DNA from: Nocardia amamiensis
GTDB lineage: Bacteria; Actinomycetota; Actinomycetes; Mycobacteriales; Mycobacteriaceae
Length of the DNA stretch: 64,000 nucleotides
Direction: 5' to 3'
NCBI RefSeq assembly: GCF_015477605.1
Contig: NZ_JADLQX010000035.1
Location: 1-64,000 of the forward strand
Position 1 is the stretch's first letter. Every line of letters starts with the position of its first letter. Position numbers and translations under genes: made by a program. A model generated the notes under the pieces. That model was not told the DNA's origin, searched no databases, and saw nothing but the letters and a program-made list of their open reading frames with translations. Below, piece after piece: positions 51,147 through 60,854 of this stretch.

Positions 51147-53642
51147 CCAGCTCGACCGGATTGCCCGGAATCTCCTAGATCCCCAGCGCCGCAGTATCAC
51201 CACCATCTTGGCCGCGGCAACACCCGCCGCGAGAGATGCCAGCAGCGCCACGAGGTCGTGCTGGCCGAACAGTGGATACACCTGCCAGTGCAGCAGATAG
51301 GCGAACAGCGAGCTATCGGCGAGCACGGCGGCGCAGGCGGCGACGATGCCGGGAACTCGGATCGCGGCCAACCATACCAACGCGAGCAAGCCCGCCATGA
51401 CCAGCCTTTCCCGATCGGGAACGCCGAAATATCCCGGTACTGTGACCAGTACGACGGCACTGACCGCGACCCGCTGCCACGCCGAACTCGCCTTCGCCGC
51501 CGCCCAGCCGAGCGCGAAGAGCCACACCGCCAGCGGTGAGAACGGGATGTCTTTCTGTGGATACAGACCGAACGCCTGGTATCGGAACACGAGACTCACC
51601 GCGACGAGCGCCATCGCGAACCAGAACGGGTCGGCCCGTTGCAGGCGGTCCACCCACGGGATCCGGATCAGCAGCGCGGCGGCGAGCATGAAGTAGACGA
51701 GCACCTCGAGAAACCACAGGTGCCCGGCGGTCGGGCTGTCGCTGGGACCCAGAATCTTGTTCAGCAGCAGCACGTTCTGCCAGCCGTAGTAATCGCCGCA
51801 CACCAGAGTGAGCGCGACCCAGGCCGCGGTCGGGACCGCGATCGACGCCACGGTGCGCAGCGTATGGCGCAACCGCTCCGAGCGTGGTGCCGCGGTCACC
51901 GCGAAACGCGCGAAGTTGAATCCCGCGACGCCGAGCAGCACGTGTGCCGCACCCCACAGCACGAACACGCCTGCGTGCGATCCCACGATCAGCACGATGC
52001 CGATGGCACGCAGCAGCGTTCCGGTGTCCAGCGCACGTCCGAAGCGCCTGCGGCTCTCCGGAAGCCGTTCCAGGTCCGCGACGGAGGTGTTCGGCCAGTC
52101 GGCAGGCAGGTGGCCCAGCATGCGTTCCAGCCGCGCCGCGGTGGCCACGTAGGTCAGCGAGTTGCCGCCGAGATCGACGAACGTGCGATCCGGCCGGATC
52201 CGCGCGGGGTCGATGCCGAGGGTCGCGGCGTACAGGGCGCGCACGTCATGCACCGGCGGCGTGGGTTCGGCCAGTCCCCGGATAGCCGGGTAGTCGGGTT
52301 TGCCGCTGGGTAGCCGCGGGATCCGCTCGACCGGAAGGATCCGGACCGCCGCGGCGGGCAACCCGGCCAGTCGGGCCGCGATCTCGGTGGGATCCGACCG
52401 GGCGCTCTCGACCGCGACGATCAAGTGCGCGTCGTCATCGGTGCAGCACGAGGTGAATCCGGCGTCGGCGAGGCCGCGTTCGAGACGCTCCAGATCGATG
52501 CGGAGGCCGTAGATCTTGGCGAATCGGCTGCGTCTGCCGACCACCTGATAGAGCCCTTCCGGGGTGCGGCGGGCCAGGTCACCGGTGCGCAGCGCGCCGA
52601 TGGTGCGGCCGAGGGCGAGTTCCTCCGCGGATCCGGCGTAGCCCATCATCACGTTGGGGCCGTGATAGACCAGCTCACTCGGCCCCTCGGCGTCTTCCTC
52701 GATCGGTTCGAGAGTGAATTCGCCGCCGGGGATGGGGATTCCGATGCAGTCGGGATGCTCGGTCGCCAGATGGGCGGGCAGATAGGCCATCCGGGCGGTC
52801 GCCTCGGTCTGGCCGTACATGACGACGAAATCCCAGCCGGATCGCCGGCCGAGCGTGGCGTACTCGCGGACCCGATCCGGCGCGAGCCTGCCGCCCGCCT
52901 GGGTGACATAGCGCAGGTGCGGCAACGTCATGCGGGGGAAGCCGATGCGGTCGAGCAGGTCGACGGTGTAGGGGACGGCGGCGAACGACGTTGCGCGGCA
53001 GTCCCGGAAGGCGTGCCAGAACTCGACGTCCAATACCGACCGGGCGCTGAGGAGCAAGCTCGCACCGCGAAGCAGATGACTGTGCACCACCGAGAGCCCG
53101 TAGCAGTAGTACATCGGCAGCGTGGTGGCCGCACAGTCGTCCGGGCCGATCGCCAGGTAGTCGGCGATCGCAGCGGCGTTGGCACGCAGGTTCGTCGCCG
53201 AGAGCCGCACCAGCTTCGGCGACCCGGTGGAACCCGACGTGCTCAGCAGCAACGCGAGATCCGGGTGCAGGCTATGCGCGGAGTTCTCCCGGACCACGTG
53301 GGCACGGCCCGCCTCGATGACGACGTCCGGATCGTAGGTCGCCCGCAACTCCGCGGTGATCTCTCCGGTCAGCAGCACCACGCATCCGGCGCTGAGTGCG
53401 CCGAGATACGCCACGAGCGAGGCGACGTCGTTGCGCGCGGCGAGCGCGACGAGGCGGCGGGCCGGCCCGAGCTCGGTCGCGTAGTCCTCGACGAGCGCGG
53501 CGAGCCGAGCGTAGGTGACCCGCTGCGTTGCTTGCGGCATCGGCTCCGCCGCGGCGACGTTCGCCGCGCCCGGTCCAGGGAAGTGGACGGCGACCCGGTC
53601 GTCGAAGCTGCGCAGATGCGCGACGATCGGGAGCACGGTCAC
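51048..53642 (-). CDS. adenylation domain - carrier domain - membrane acyltransferase fusion
   Basis: A protein of 864 residues with three parts. Residues about 30-450 are an ANL-type adenylating enzyme (LSTSGSTGSPKLV, MYGQTEATARMAY, YHGPNVMMGYAG, LRTGDLARR). Residues about 460-530 are a carrier domain with the phosphopantetheine Ser in DLGGNSLTYVA. The remainder is an acyltransferase-3-like membrane domain with about ten helices, with its conserved His near the start (GIVLIVGSHAG). It may activate an acid, load it on its own carrier and transfer it to a membrane or surface acceptor in one polypeptide. The last ~30 codons overlap the opposite-strand resolvase-fold gene. Confidence 0.82.
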   Translation of the reverse strand: MTVLPIVAHLRSFDDRVAVHFPGPGAANVAAAEPMPQATQRVTYARLAALVEDYATELGPARRLVALAARNDVASLVAYLGALSAGCVVLLTGEITAELRATYDPDVVIEAGRAHVVRENSAHSLHPDLALLLSTSGSTGSPKLVRLSATNLRANAAAIADYLAIGPDDCAATTLPMYYCYGLSVVHSHLLRGASLLLSARSVLDVEFWHAFRDCRATSFAAVPYTVDLLDRIGFPRMTLPHLRYVTQAGGRLAPDRVREYATLGRRSGWDFVVMYGQTEATARMAYLPAHLATEHPDCIGIPIPGGEFTLEPIEEDAEGPSELVYHGPNVMMGYAGSAEELALGRTIGALRTGDLARRTPEGLYQVVGRRSRFAKIYGLRIDLERLERGLADAGFTSCCTDDDAHLIVAVESARSDPTEIAARLAGLPAAAVRILPVERIPRLPSGKPDYPAIRGLAEPTPPVHDVRALYAATLGIDPARIRPDRTFVDLGGNSLTYVATAARLERMLGHLPADWPNTSVADLERLPESRRRFGRALDTGTLLRAIGIVLIVGSHAGVFVLWGAAHVLLGVAGFNFARFAVTAAPRSERLRHTLRTVASIAVPTAAWVALTLVCGDYYGWQNVLLLNKILGPSDSPTAGHLWFLEVLVYFMLAAALLIRIPWVDRLQRADPFWFAMALVAVSLVFRYQAFGLYPQKDIPFSPLAVWLFALGWAAAKASSAWQRVAVSAVVLVTVPGYFGVPDRERLVMAGLLALVWLAAIRVPGIVAACAAVLADSSLFAYLLHWQVYPLFGQHDLVALLASLAAGVAAAKMVVILRRWGSRRFRAIRSSWSALHGPDSCRRLLSEFRDQDVARNGLTGKVIE

Positions 53643-53753
53643 CGGCGAGAGTGTAGGAGGCGGCCGCTTTCCGGTCCGAAGGCGGCCCCCTGGCGAACTT
53701 CCGGTGAATTGGGCGCGCGCCCGCGCGAGCCGAGGCCGCCGCGGACCGGGAGG

Positions 53754-54638
53754 TCAGAGCCCGAAGCTGCCCGGACCCCGCCTGCGCAGGTACTTTTCGA
53801 ATTCCGCCGCGATGGCGTCGCCGTCGATCTTGGCCATCGCCTCGTTCACGTCGGCCGCGGCGTCGCCGCGCTCCTCCAGCGAACGCACGTATTCGCTGAT
53901 CTCGTCGTCGGCCACGGTCATCTCGTTCACCGCGGTCTCCCAGTCCTCGGCCTGTTTGGGCAGCTCGCCCAGCGGGACCTCGATGTCGAGCACCTCCTCG
54001 ACCCGGTGCAGCAGCGCGATGGTCGCCTTCGGGTTCGGCGGCTGGGAGACGTAGTGCGGAACGGCGGCCCAGAACGACACCGCGGGCACCCCCGCCTTGA
54101 CACACTGGTCCTGCAGCACACCGGTGATCCCGGTCGGACCCTCGTAGCGGGTCTGCTCCAGGTTGAACCGCTCGGCCGCCTCCTTGCTGTAGGCCGAGCC
54201 GGTCACCGGCACCGGTCTGGTGTGCGGGGTGTCGGCCAGCAGCGCGCCCAGTATGACGACGGTCTGCACCCCGAGCTGTTCGATGAACTCCAGCAGGTCG
54301 CCGCAGAAGCTGCGCCAGCGCATGTTCGGTTCGATGCCGCGCAGCAGCACCACGTCACGATCGCTGCCCGGCGGCGAGCAGACCGACAGCATCGTCGACG
54401 GCCACTGGATTTCCCTGGTCACACCGTCCACCTGGCGTACCGTCGGCCGGTTGACCTGATAGTCGTAGTAGTCCTCGGAGTCGAGTTCGGCCAACGGCTC
54501 GGCATCCCAGATCAGTTCCAGATGCTCGACGGCGCCGCTGGCCGCGTCCCCGGCGTCGTTCCAGCCCTCGAAGGCGGCGACCAGTACTGGATCCCGCAAC
54601 GTCGGCAGTTCCGGATCGGGAGTTTCACTGGCGTTCAC
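53754..54638 (-). CDS. PAC2 family protein
   Basis: The 294-residue protein belongs to the PAC2 (proteasome assembly chaperone-like) superfamily. Marks are LPTLRDPVLVAAFEGWNDAG (about 10-29), GATGDRDVVLLRGIEPNMRW-like SDRDVVLLRGIEPNMRWRSF and the central VVILGALLADTPHTRPVPVTG (in pieces, about 150-172). It is common in actinobacteria next to metH, and its function is not established; a chaperone role is only inferred from fold. It is divergent from metH across a repeat-bearing gap. Confidence 0.82.
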   Translation of the reverse strand: MNASETPDPELPTLRDPVLVAAFEGWNDAGDAASGAVEHLELIWDAEPLAELDSEDYYDYQVNRPTVRQVDGVTREIQWPSTMLSVCSPPGSDRDVVLLRGIEPNMRWRSFCGDLLEFIEQLGVQTVVILGALLADTPHTRPVPVTGSAYSKEAAERFNLEQTRYEGPTGITGVLQDQCVKAGVPAVSFWAAVPHYVSQPPNPKATIALLHRVEEVLDIEVPLGELPKQAEDWETAVNEMTVADDEISEYVRSLEERGDAAADVNEAMAKIDGDAIAAEFEKYLRRRGPGSFGL

Positions 54639-54730
54639 TCGGTCAGCCTACGGCGTTCGTCGGCATGGCGTGCCGTATGGCGGTGGGATCGGTGATGTGT
54701 TCCCCGCGGCTGGGACGGACCAGGCGGCGG

Positions 54731-54866
54731 CACCGTGTCGTTCCGCGCGCCCCGGTATCGTCCGGCATCGGCATCACCGTGTCGTACCGCGCACCCGGTA
54801 TCGTCCGGCATCGGCATCACCGTGTCGTACCGCGCACCCGGCATCGTCCGGCATCGGCATCACCGT
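54731..54866. repeat. tandem repeat, three units of 43-44 bases
   Basis: Units start at 54731, 54775 and 54818, and a fourth begins at 54861 but breaks off. Each reads CACCGTGTCGTACCGCGCAC, then CCGG, TATCGTCCGG and CATCGGCAT; the first unit has one extra base. The copies are nearly identical and lie in the 296-base gap between PAC2 and metH, 69 bases before metH. No obvious gene uses them; copy number may vary between strains. Confidence 0.85.
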
Positions 54867-54934
54867 GTGGTGCAGGACACCGAGCTTCGACGTGGTGGCC
54901 TGGATTGTCCGGCCCGCCCACTACCCTGGAACGC

Positions 54935-57900
54935 ATGTCTGCGCCCATCCCCGCCGAGTTCGACACCACGCTACTCGACACGCTGCGCCGTCGTGTCGTC
55001 ATCGGCGACGGTGCGATGGCCACGATGCTGCAAGCCACCGATCTGACCCTGGACGATTTCCGCGGGCTGGAGGGCTGCAACGAGATCCTCAACGAAACCC
55101 GGCCGGACGTGCTGCGCACGATCCACCGCGCGTATTTCGAGGCGGGCGCCGACGCGGTCGAGACCAACACCTTCGGCTGCAATCTGTCCAACCTCGCGGA
55201 CTACGACATCGCCGACCGGATCCGCGACCTGTCCGAGCGCGGTACCAGGCTGGCCCGTGAGGTCGCCGACGAGATGGGCCCGTCCTCCGACGGTACGCCG
55301 CGGTATGTGCTCGGTTCGATGGGGCCGGGCACCAAGCTCCCGACGCTGGGCCATGCCCCGTTCGCCGCGCTGCGCGACGCCTACACCGAGGCCGCGCTGG
55401 GCATGCTCGACGGCGGCGCCGACGCCATCCTCATCGAGACCTGCCAGGACCTGCTGCAGGTGAAGGCGGCGGTGACCGGCAGCAGGCGGGCGATGGCACG
55501 GCTGGGCCGCCGGATCCCGATCATCACGCACGTGACGGTGGAGACCACCGGCACCATGCTGGTCGGCAGCGAGATCGGCGCCGCGCTCACGGCGCTCGAG
55601 CCGCTCGGCATCGACATGATCGGCCTGAACTGCGCTACCGGTCCGGCCGAGATGAGCGAGCATCTGCGGCATCTGTCCCGGCACGCGCGGGTGCCCGTCT
55701 CGGTAATGCCGAACGCCGGACTCCCGGTGCTCGGCGCTGACGGCGCGGTGTATCCGCTCACGCCGGAGGAGCTGGCGGTCGCGCTGCGCGGATTCGTCAC
55801 GGAATTCGGGCTCGGGCTGGTCGGCGGCTGCTGCGGCACCACCCCCGAGCACATCCGTCAGGTCGCCGCCGCGCTGCGCGAGGTCGAGCCGACGCTGCCG
55901 CCGGTCGCCGAGCGTCGCGACCCGGTGCACGAGCCGAGTGTGTCCAGCATGTACACCGCGGTGCCGTTCGAGCAGGACGCCTCGATCCTGATGATCGGTG
56001 AGCGCACGAATGCCAACGGCTCCAAAGCATTCCGCGAAGCAATGCTGGCAGGCGACTGGCAGAAGTGCCTGGACATCGCCAAGGACCAGACCCGCGACGG
56101 CGCGCACATGCTCGACCTGTGCGTCGACTATGTCGGCCGCGACGGCAGCCAGGACATGGCGGAGCTGGCCGGCCGGCTGGCCACCGCGTCGACGCTGCCG
56201 ATCATGCTCGACTCCACCGAGACCCCGGTGCTGCAGGCCGGACTGGAACACCTCGGCGGGCGCTGCGCGGTGAACTCGGTGAACTACGAGGACGGCGACG
56301 GACCCGAGTCGCGCTTCCAGCAGACCATGCGGCTGGTCGCCGAGCACGGCGCCGCGGTGGTCGCGCTCACCATCGACGAGGAAGGCCAGGCCCGCACTGC
56401 AGCGAAGAAGGTGGAGATCGCCGAGCGGCTGATCGCCGACATCACCGGCAACTGGGGCCTGTCGGAGAGCGACATCATCATCGACACGCTCACCTTCACC
56501 CTCGGCACCGGGCAGGAGGAGTCGCGCCGCGACGGCCTGGAGACCATCGAGGCCATCCGCGAGCTCAAGCGCCGCCACCCGCGGGTGCAGACCACACTGG
56601 GTCTGTCCAACATCTCCTTCGGTCTCAACCCGGCAGCCCGCCAGGTGCTCAACTCGGTGTTCATGCACGAGTGTGTCGAGGCCGGTTTGGACTCCGCGAT
56701 CGTGCACGCGTCCAAGATCCTGCCGATCAGCCGGATTCCGGACGAACAGCGCGAGGCCGCGCTGGATCTGGTCTACGACCGCCGCGCCGAGGGCTACGAC
56801 CCGCTGCAGAAGCTGATGGCGCTGTTCGAGGGCGTGTCCACGTCGTCGTCGAAGGCGTCGCGAGCGGAGGAATTGGCCGCACTGCCGCTGTTCGAGCGGC
56901 TGGAGCGGCGGATCGTCGACGGCGAGCGGGCTGGGATGGAGGCCGATCTGGACGCGGCCATGACCGAGGTGCCGCCGCTGCAGATCATCAACGAGACCTT
57001 GCTGGCGGGGATGAAGACGGTCGGCGAGCTGTTCGGCTCCGGCCAGATGCAGCTGCCGTTCGTGCTGCAGTCCGCCGAGGTGATGAAGGCCGCCGTCGCC
57101 TATCTGGAACCGCACATGGAGGCGACCGACGACAGCGGCAAGGGCCGCATCGTGCTGGCCACCGTCAAGGGCGACGTGCACGACATCGGCAAGAACCTGG
57201 TCGACATCATCCTGTCCAACAACGGCTACGAGGTGGTCAACCTCGGCATCAAGCAGCCGATCGCCACCATCCTCGATGCCGCGATCGACAAGAAGGCCGA
57301 CGTCATCGGCATGTCCGGTCTGCTGGTGAAGTCGACCGTGGTGATGAAGGAGAACCTCGAGGAGCTCAACGCCAAAGGCGTGGCCGGGCAGTTCCCGGTG
57401 CTGCTCGGCGGTGCGGCGCTCACCCGCTCATACGTGGAGAACGACCTCACCGAGGTGTACGAGGGCGACGTGCACTACGCGCGCGACGCGTTCGAGGGCC
57501 TGCGGCTGATGGGCGACATCATGACCCGCAAGCGCGGCGGCGGGCCCGACCCGGACAGCCCGGAGGCCATCGCCGAGCGGGAGAAGGCCGCCGAGCGCAA
57601 GGCGCGGCACGAGCGGTCCAAGCGGATCGCCGCGGAACGCAGGGCGGCCGAAGTGCCCGTCGTGGTACCCGAGCGCTCCGACGTCGCGGCGGATCTGCCG
57701 GTGCCGGTGCCGCCGTTCTGGGGCACCCGCGTGGTGAAAGGCCTCGCGCTGCACGAGTACTCGGGCCTGCTCGACGAGCGGGCGCTGTTCCTCGGGCAGT
57801 GGGGCCTGCGCGGGCAGCGCGGCGGCGACGGCCCCGGCTACGAGGAACTGGTCGAGACCGAGGGCAGGCCGCGTCTGCGCGCCTGGCTGGACCGGCTGAG

Positions 57901-58531
57901 CACCGAGGGTGTGCTGCAGCACGCCGCGGTGGTGTACGGCTATTTCCCCGCGGTGTCCGAAGGCGACGAGGTCATCGTGCTCACCGAACCGGATCCCGAT
58001 GCGCCGGAACGGTATCGGTTCACCTTCCCGCGCCAGCAGCGCGACCGGTTCCTGTGCATCGCCGACTTCATCCGGTCGCGGGCCTACGCCAGAGCGACCG
58101 GTCAGGTTGACGTCCTGCCGTTCCAGCTGGTCACCATGGGCCAGCCGATCGCCGACTTCGCCAACGAGCTGTTCGCGGGCGACAGCTACCGCGACTACCT
58201 CGAGGTGCACGGTATCGGCGTCCAGCTCACCGAGGCGCTGGCCGAGTACTGGCATCGCCGCGTCCGCGAGGAACTCGTCCTCGAGGGCCACGCGGTCGCC
58301 GAATCCGACCCGGCCGACGTGCTGGAGTACTTCAAGCTCGGCTACCGCGGCGCACGCTACTCCTTCGGTTACGGCGCCTGCCCCGACCTGGAAGACCGTG
58401 CCAAGCTGGTCGACCTGCTCGAGGCCGACCGCATCGGCGTGGTGCTGTCCGAAGAGCTGCAATTGCATCCGGAACAATCCACCGACGCCTTCGTCCTCCT
58501 GCATCCGGAGGCGAAGTACTTCAACGCCTGA
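54935..58531 (+). CDS. metH: cobalamin-dependent methionine synthase MetH
   Basis: A full-length MetH of 1198 residues transfers a methyl group from methyltetrahydrofolate through cobalamin to homocysteine. The homocysteine domain (about 1-320) has GDGAMATMLQ and the zinc cysteines, ending GGCCGTTPEHI. The pterin domain (about 345-620) has DYVGRDGSQDMAE. The B12 domain (about 680-900) has the cobalt ligand in DVHDIGKNLVDI. The activation domain (about 920-1198) has GYRGARYSFGYGACPDLEDR. ATG 54935 follows a weak ribosome site; open frame further upstream runs through the repeats and is rejected. No cobalamin riboswitch was recognised. Confidence 0.95.
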   Translation: MSAPIPAEFDTTLLDTLRRRVVIGDGAMATMLQATDLTLDDFRGLEGCNEILNETRPDVLRTIHRAYFEAGADAVETNTFGCNLSNLADYDIADRIRDLSERGTRLAREVADEMGPSSDGTPRYVLGSMGPGTKLPTLGHAPFAALRDAYTEAALGMLDGGADAILIETCQDLLQVKAAVTGSRRAMARLGRRIPIITHVTVETTGTMLVGSEIGAALTALEPLGIDMIGLNCATGPAEMSEHLRHLSRHARVPVSVMPNAGLPVLGADGAVYPLTPEELAVALRGFVTEFGLGLVGGCCGTTPEHIRQVAAALREVEPTLPPVAERRDPVHEPSVSSMYTAVPFEQDASILMIGERTNANGSKAFREAMLAGDWQKCLDIAKDQTRDGAHMLDLCVDYVGRDGSQDMAELAGRLATASTLPIMLDSTETPVLQAGLEHLGGRCAVNSVNYEDGDGPESRFQQTMRLVAEHGAAVVALTIDEEGQARTAAKKVEIAERLIADITGNWGLSESDIIIDTLTFTLGTGQEESRRDGLETIEAIRELKRRHPRVQTTLGLSNISFGLNPAARQVLNSVFMHECVEAGLDSAIVHASKILPISRIPDEQREAALDLVYDRRAEGYDPLQKLMALFEGVSTSSSKASRAEELAALPLFERLERRIVDGERAGMEADLDAAMTEVPPLQIINETLLAGMKTVGELFGSGQMQLPFVLQSAEVMKAAVAYLEPHMEATDDSGKGRIVLATVKGDVHDIGKNLVDIILSNNGYEVVNLGIKQPIATILDAAIDKKADVIGMSGLLVKSTVVMKENLEELNAKGVAGQFPVLLGGAALTRSYVENDLTEVYEGDVHYARDAFEGLRLMGDIMTRKRGGGPDPDSPEAIAEREKAAERKARHERSKRIAAERRAAEVPVVVPERSDVAADLPVPVPPFWGTRVVKGLALHEYSGLLDERALFLGQWGLRGQRGGDGPGYEELVETEGRPRLRAWLDRLSTEGVLQHAAVVYGYFPAVSEGDEVIVLTEPDPDAPERYRFTFPRQQRDRFLCIADFIRSRAYARATGQVDVLPFQLVTMGQPIADFANELFAGDSYRDYLEVHGIGVQLTEALAEYWHRRVREELVLEGHAVAESDPADVLEYFKLGYRGARYSFGYGACPDLEDRAKLVDLLEADRIGVVLSEELQLHPEQSTDAFVLLHPEAKYFNA

Positions 58532-59005
58532 ACGGGTTGTCGAAGTGGCGCTGCCGCGTGTCTTCTCGGAGGACGATCCGGATCGCTGGCGGCAGGTTCT
58601 TCGCAACCAGGCGGCTCGGCGTTCCGCATCCACTCGGCTCGGGTCGATCCGCTGAGTGGTGCGTTCGGTAAAACGACTAATTGGTCTGGCGCCAAGGGCC
58701 TTCGCTACCTGGTCGGATGACGTGTCCGGCGCGGATTCGCGCACCCGGACGGCGCGTCGCCGGGTGCGGACGCGCGGTGTTGACCTGGGCGCTAGCCCAT
58801 CTCGGCGCGGGCAGGTGGATGTCTGTCGGGCGGATGTGCCATTGTCGAAGGCGTTGTAACTGCATCCGGAGCAGTCGGCGGATGCGTTCGCGTCTCTGCT
58901 CGGTGGTGCAAAACACCTCGGCGCGTACGTCTTCCGGAGGGTTCTCCGGGGCTTGCGCGCTGAGTGCGGAACGGCTCGGCGCGTAAGTAGGAGAGGCACA
59001 CCACG
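58532..59005. other. 474-base gap after metH
   Basis: The region contains no intact gene. It carries a relic of the metH 3' end at 58838-58930 (described separately). The first 150 bases read as a short, start-less frame (RVFSEDDPDRWRQVLRNQAA) that is not recognised. Confidence 0.4.
58838..58930 (+). pseudogene. degenerate copy of the metH 3' end
   Basis: The bases GTCGAAGGCGTTGTAACTGC onward align with metH codons near its end (GTCCGAAGAGCTGCAATTGC...). Translated, the copy gives LHPEQSADAFASLL, against LHPEQSTDAFVLLHPEAKYF in metH. A TAA interrupts the copy and flanking identity is lost, so it is a dead fragment, probably from an old partial tandem duplication. Confidence 0.65.
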
Positions 59006-60835
59006 ATGACGGCGGATCGATTGATCGCGGGACGATACCGGCTCACGGATCCGATCGGCACCGGCGCCATGGGTGTGGTCTGGCGAGCCACCGACGTGCG
59101 GCTGCAGCGCACCGTGGCGGTCAAGCAGTTGCTGCTCGGTCCGGGACTGTCCGGGTCGGCGGCGCTGGAGGCGAAGCTGCGCGCCATGCGCGAGGGCCGG
59201 ATCGCGGCGCGCCTGCATCATCCGAACGCCATCACCGTCTTCGACGTCGCCGAGGAAGACGGCCAGCCGTGGCTGGTCATGGAATACCTGGACGCGCCGA
59301 GCCTGGCGGCCAAACTGTCGGGCAGCCGCACCCTGCCTCCGTTGGAGGTCGCCAAGATCGGCGCACAGGCCGCGAGCGCTCTGGCCGCCGCCCACGATGC
59401 CGGCATCATGCACCGCGACGTCAAACCGGCCAACCTACTGGTCGCCGACGACGGCACGGTGAAGATCACCGATTTCGGCATCTCGCGCGCGGTCGGCGAC
59501 GTGACGGTCACGGCCACCGGCTTTCTCGCCGGGACACCCGCCTACCTGTCGCCGGAGGTGGCGCGCGGGGAGAATCCGGAACCGGCCTCCGACGTCTTCG
59601 CTCTCGGTTCCACGCTGTACGCCGCGGTCCAGGGCAGCCCGCCCTTCGGCGAGGGCGACAACCCGCTGGCGCTGCTACACGCGGTGGCCAGAGCGGAGAT
59701 CCCGCCGCCGGAGTCCGCGGGTCCGCTCGCTCCGGTGCTGATGCGCTTGCTCGCTCCGACCATCGATGCCCGGCCGACCATGCACGAGGCGAAGGAGGCC
59801 CTGGAAGCCGTTGCCGCAGGCCGCAATCCGGAGCTGCCCGCGCCGGTGACCAAGGTGATGCCCGCACCGGGCGCGGCCGCGACGACCGTTCTGCCGCAGC
59901 GGACCGTGACTACGCCGACCGAGAAGTCGAGCGACACCGACGCCACCGCGGTGGTGCCCGCCGCGGTCATGGGCCCGCCCGCGCCGCAGCCGGTTGCCGC
60001 CCAGCGCCCTCCGATCCTGTCGCAAGGGCGCATGGCCGCGACCCTGCCGGGTGTTCTGGTCGGGTCCAACCGCGGCCGGATGCTCGCCATTGCCGCCGCG
60101 GCGGTAGTAGGGGTACTGGTCCTGGCTGGAATTATCGCGACGGTGAGCGCCGGCGACCGCGACGGAGCCGGCGCCACACCGACATCGGCGGTGGTGCCTC
60201 CCGGTGTGGCCGCCGAGAATTCGCTGCCGTCGGCCGATGCGGCCGCGCCGGGCCCGCAACAGGCCCCGGCGCAAGCCCCGGCACAGGCTTCGGCACCTGC
60301 CGCCGCCGCGCCCACATCCGGACCCGCATCCGCGTCCGGGGCCGCGCCGACGGCCACCTCCGCGGCCGCGCCGCCCCAGCCCGCCCCTGCCACTACGCCC
60401 CCGGCGACCCCCACCCCCGGACCGAGTTCCGCTGCACCCACGCCGACGCCCTCGCCCCAGACCACGACGACGCCCGCCACGTCGACCACGGCCGGCCCGA
60501 CCACGACCGGAACGACCACCCAGTCCGGCCCGCCGACACCGGACCGGATCGCCTCCTTCATCCAGGGCTACTACGGCATGCTGCCCAGCAACGTTTCCGG
60601 CGCCTGGACTCAGCTGTCGCCCGGCTACCAGGCGCAGACCGGCTACGACTCGTATGTGAACTTCTGGGGCACGATCCGTGCGGTACGCGTGGGCTCGGTC
60701 ACGCAGAACGGCGCGAATCGGGCGGTGGTCGCACTGACCTATACCCTGAAGAACGGCACGACGACCTCGGAGAACCGATGGATCGAGGTCGCCGGGGACA
60801 GTGCCAAGCTGCAAATCGCCGCATCGGGCACCTGA
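59006..60835 (+). CDS. membrane serine/threonine protein kinase (PknB type)
   Basis: The 609-residue kinase has an N-terminal Hanks-type domain (about 10-270): glycine loop GTGAMG (18-23), Lys40 in TVAVK, catalytic HRDVKPAN (136-143), DFG (156-158) and the activation-loop APE-like SPE. One membrane helix follows (about 355-380), then an extracellular Ala/Pro/Thr-rich stretch (about 385-510) and a small C-terminal globular domain (about 515-609) of the SnoaL-like/sensor type, starting DRIASFIQGYYG. It phosphorylates cytosolic targets in response to an outside signal; targets are unknown. It stands 20 bases before the HAD gene and is likely cotranscribed. Confidence 0.9.
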   Translation: MTADRLIAGRYRLTDPIGTGAMGVVWRATDVRLQRTVAVKQLLLGPGLSGSAALEAKLRAMREGRIAARLHHPNAITVFDVAEEDGQPWLVMEYLDAPSLAAKLSGSRTLPPLEVAKIGAQAASALAAAHDAGIMHRDVKPANLLVADDGTVKITDFGISRAVGDVTVTATGFLAGTPAYLSPEVARGENPEPASDVFALGSTLYAAVQGSPPFGEGDNPLALLHAVARAEIPPPESAGPLAPVLMRLLAPTIDARPTMHEAKEALEAVAAGRNPELPAPVTKVMPAPGAAATTVLPQRTVTTPTEKSSDTDATAVVPAAVMGPPAPQPVAAQRPPILSQGRMAATLPGVLVGSNRGRMLAIAAAAVVGVLVLAGIIATVSAGDRDGAGATPTSAVVPPGVAAENSLPSADAAAPGPQQAPAQAPAQASAPAAAAPTSGPASASGAAPTATSAAAPPQPAPATTPPATPTPGPSSAAPTPTPSPQTTTTPATSTTAGPTTTGTTTQSGPPTPDRIASFIQGYYGMLPSNVSGAWTQLSPGYQAQTGYDSYVNFWGTIRAVRVGSVTQNGANRAVVALTYTLKNGTTTSENRWIEVAGDSAKLQIAASGT

Positions 60836-60854
60836 CAGAGGAGAGACACCGAAC

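Noticed and set aside
54731..54866. A CRISPR array
   Set aside because: The units are head-to-tail copies without variable spacers and there are no cas genes, so this is a plain tandem repeat.
54640..54934. A cobalamin riboswitch upstream of metH
   Set aside because: No B12-box-like conserved core was recognised; the gap is mostly taken by the tandem repeat.
52425..57181. Frames of 756 and 736 codons opposite the adenylation fusion and metH
   Set aside because: Shadows of well-identified genes, rich in Arg, His, Gly and Gln with no recognisable domains.
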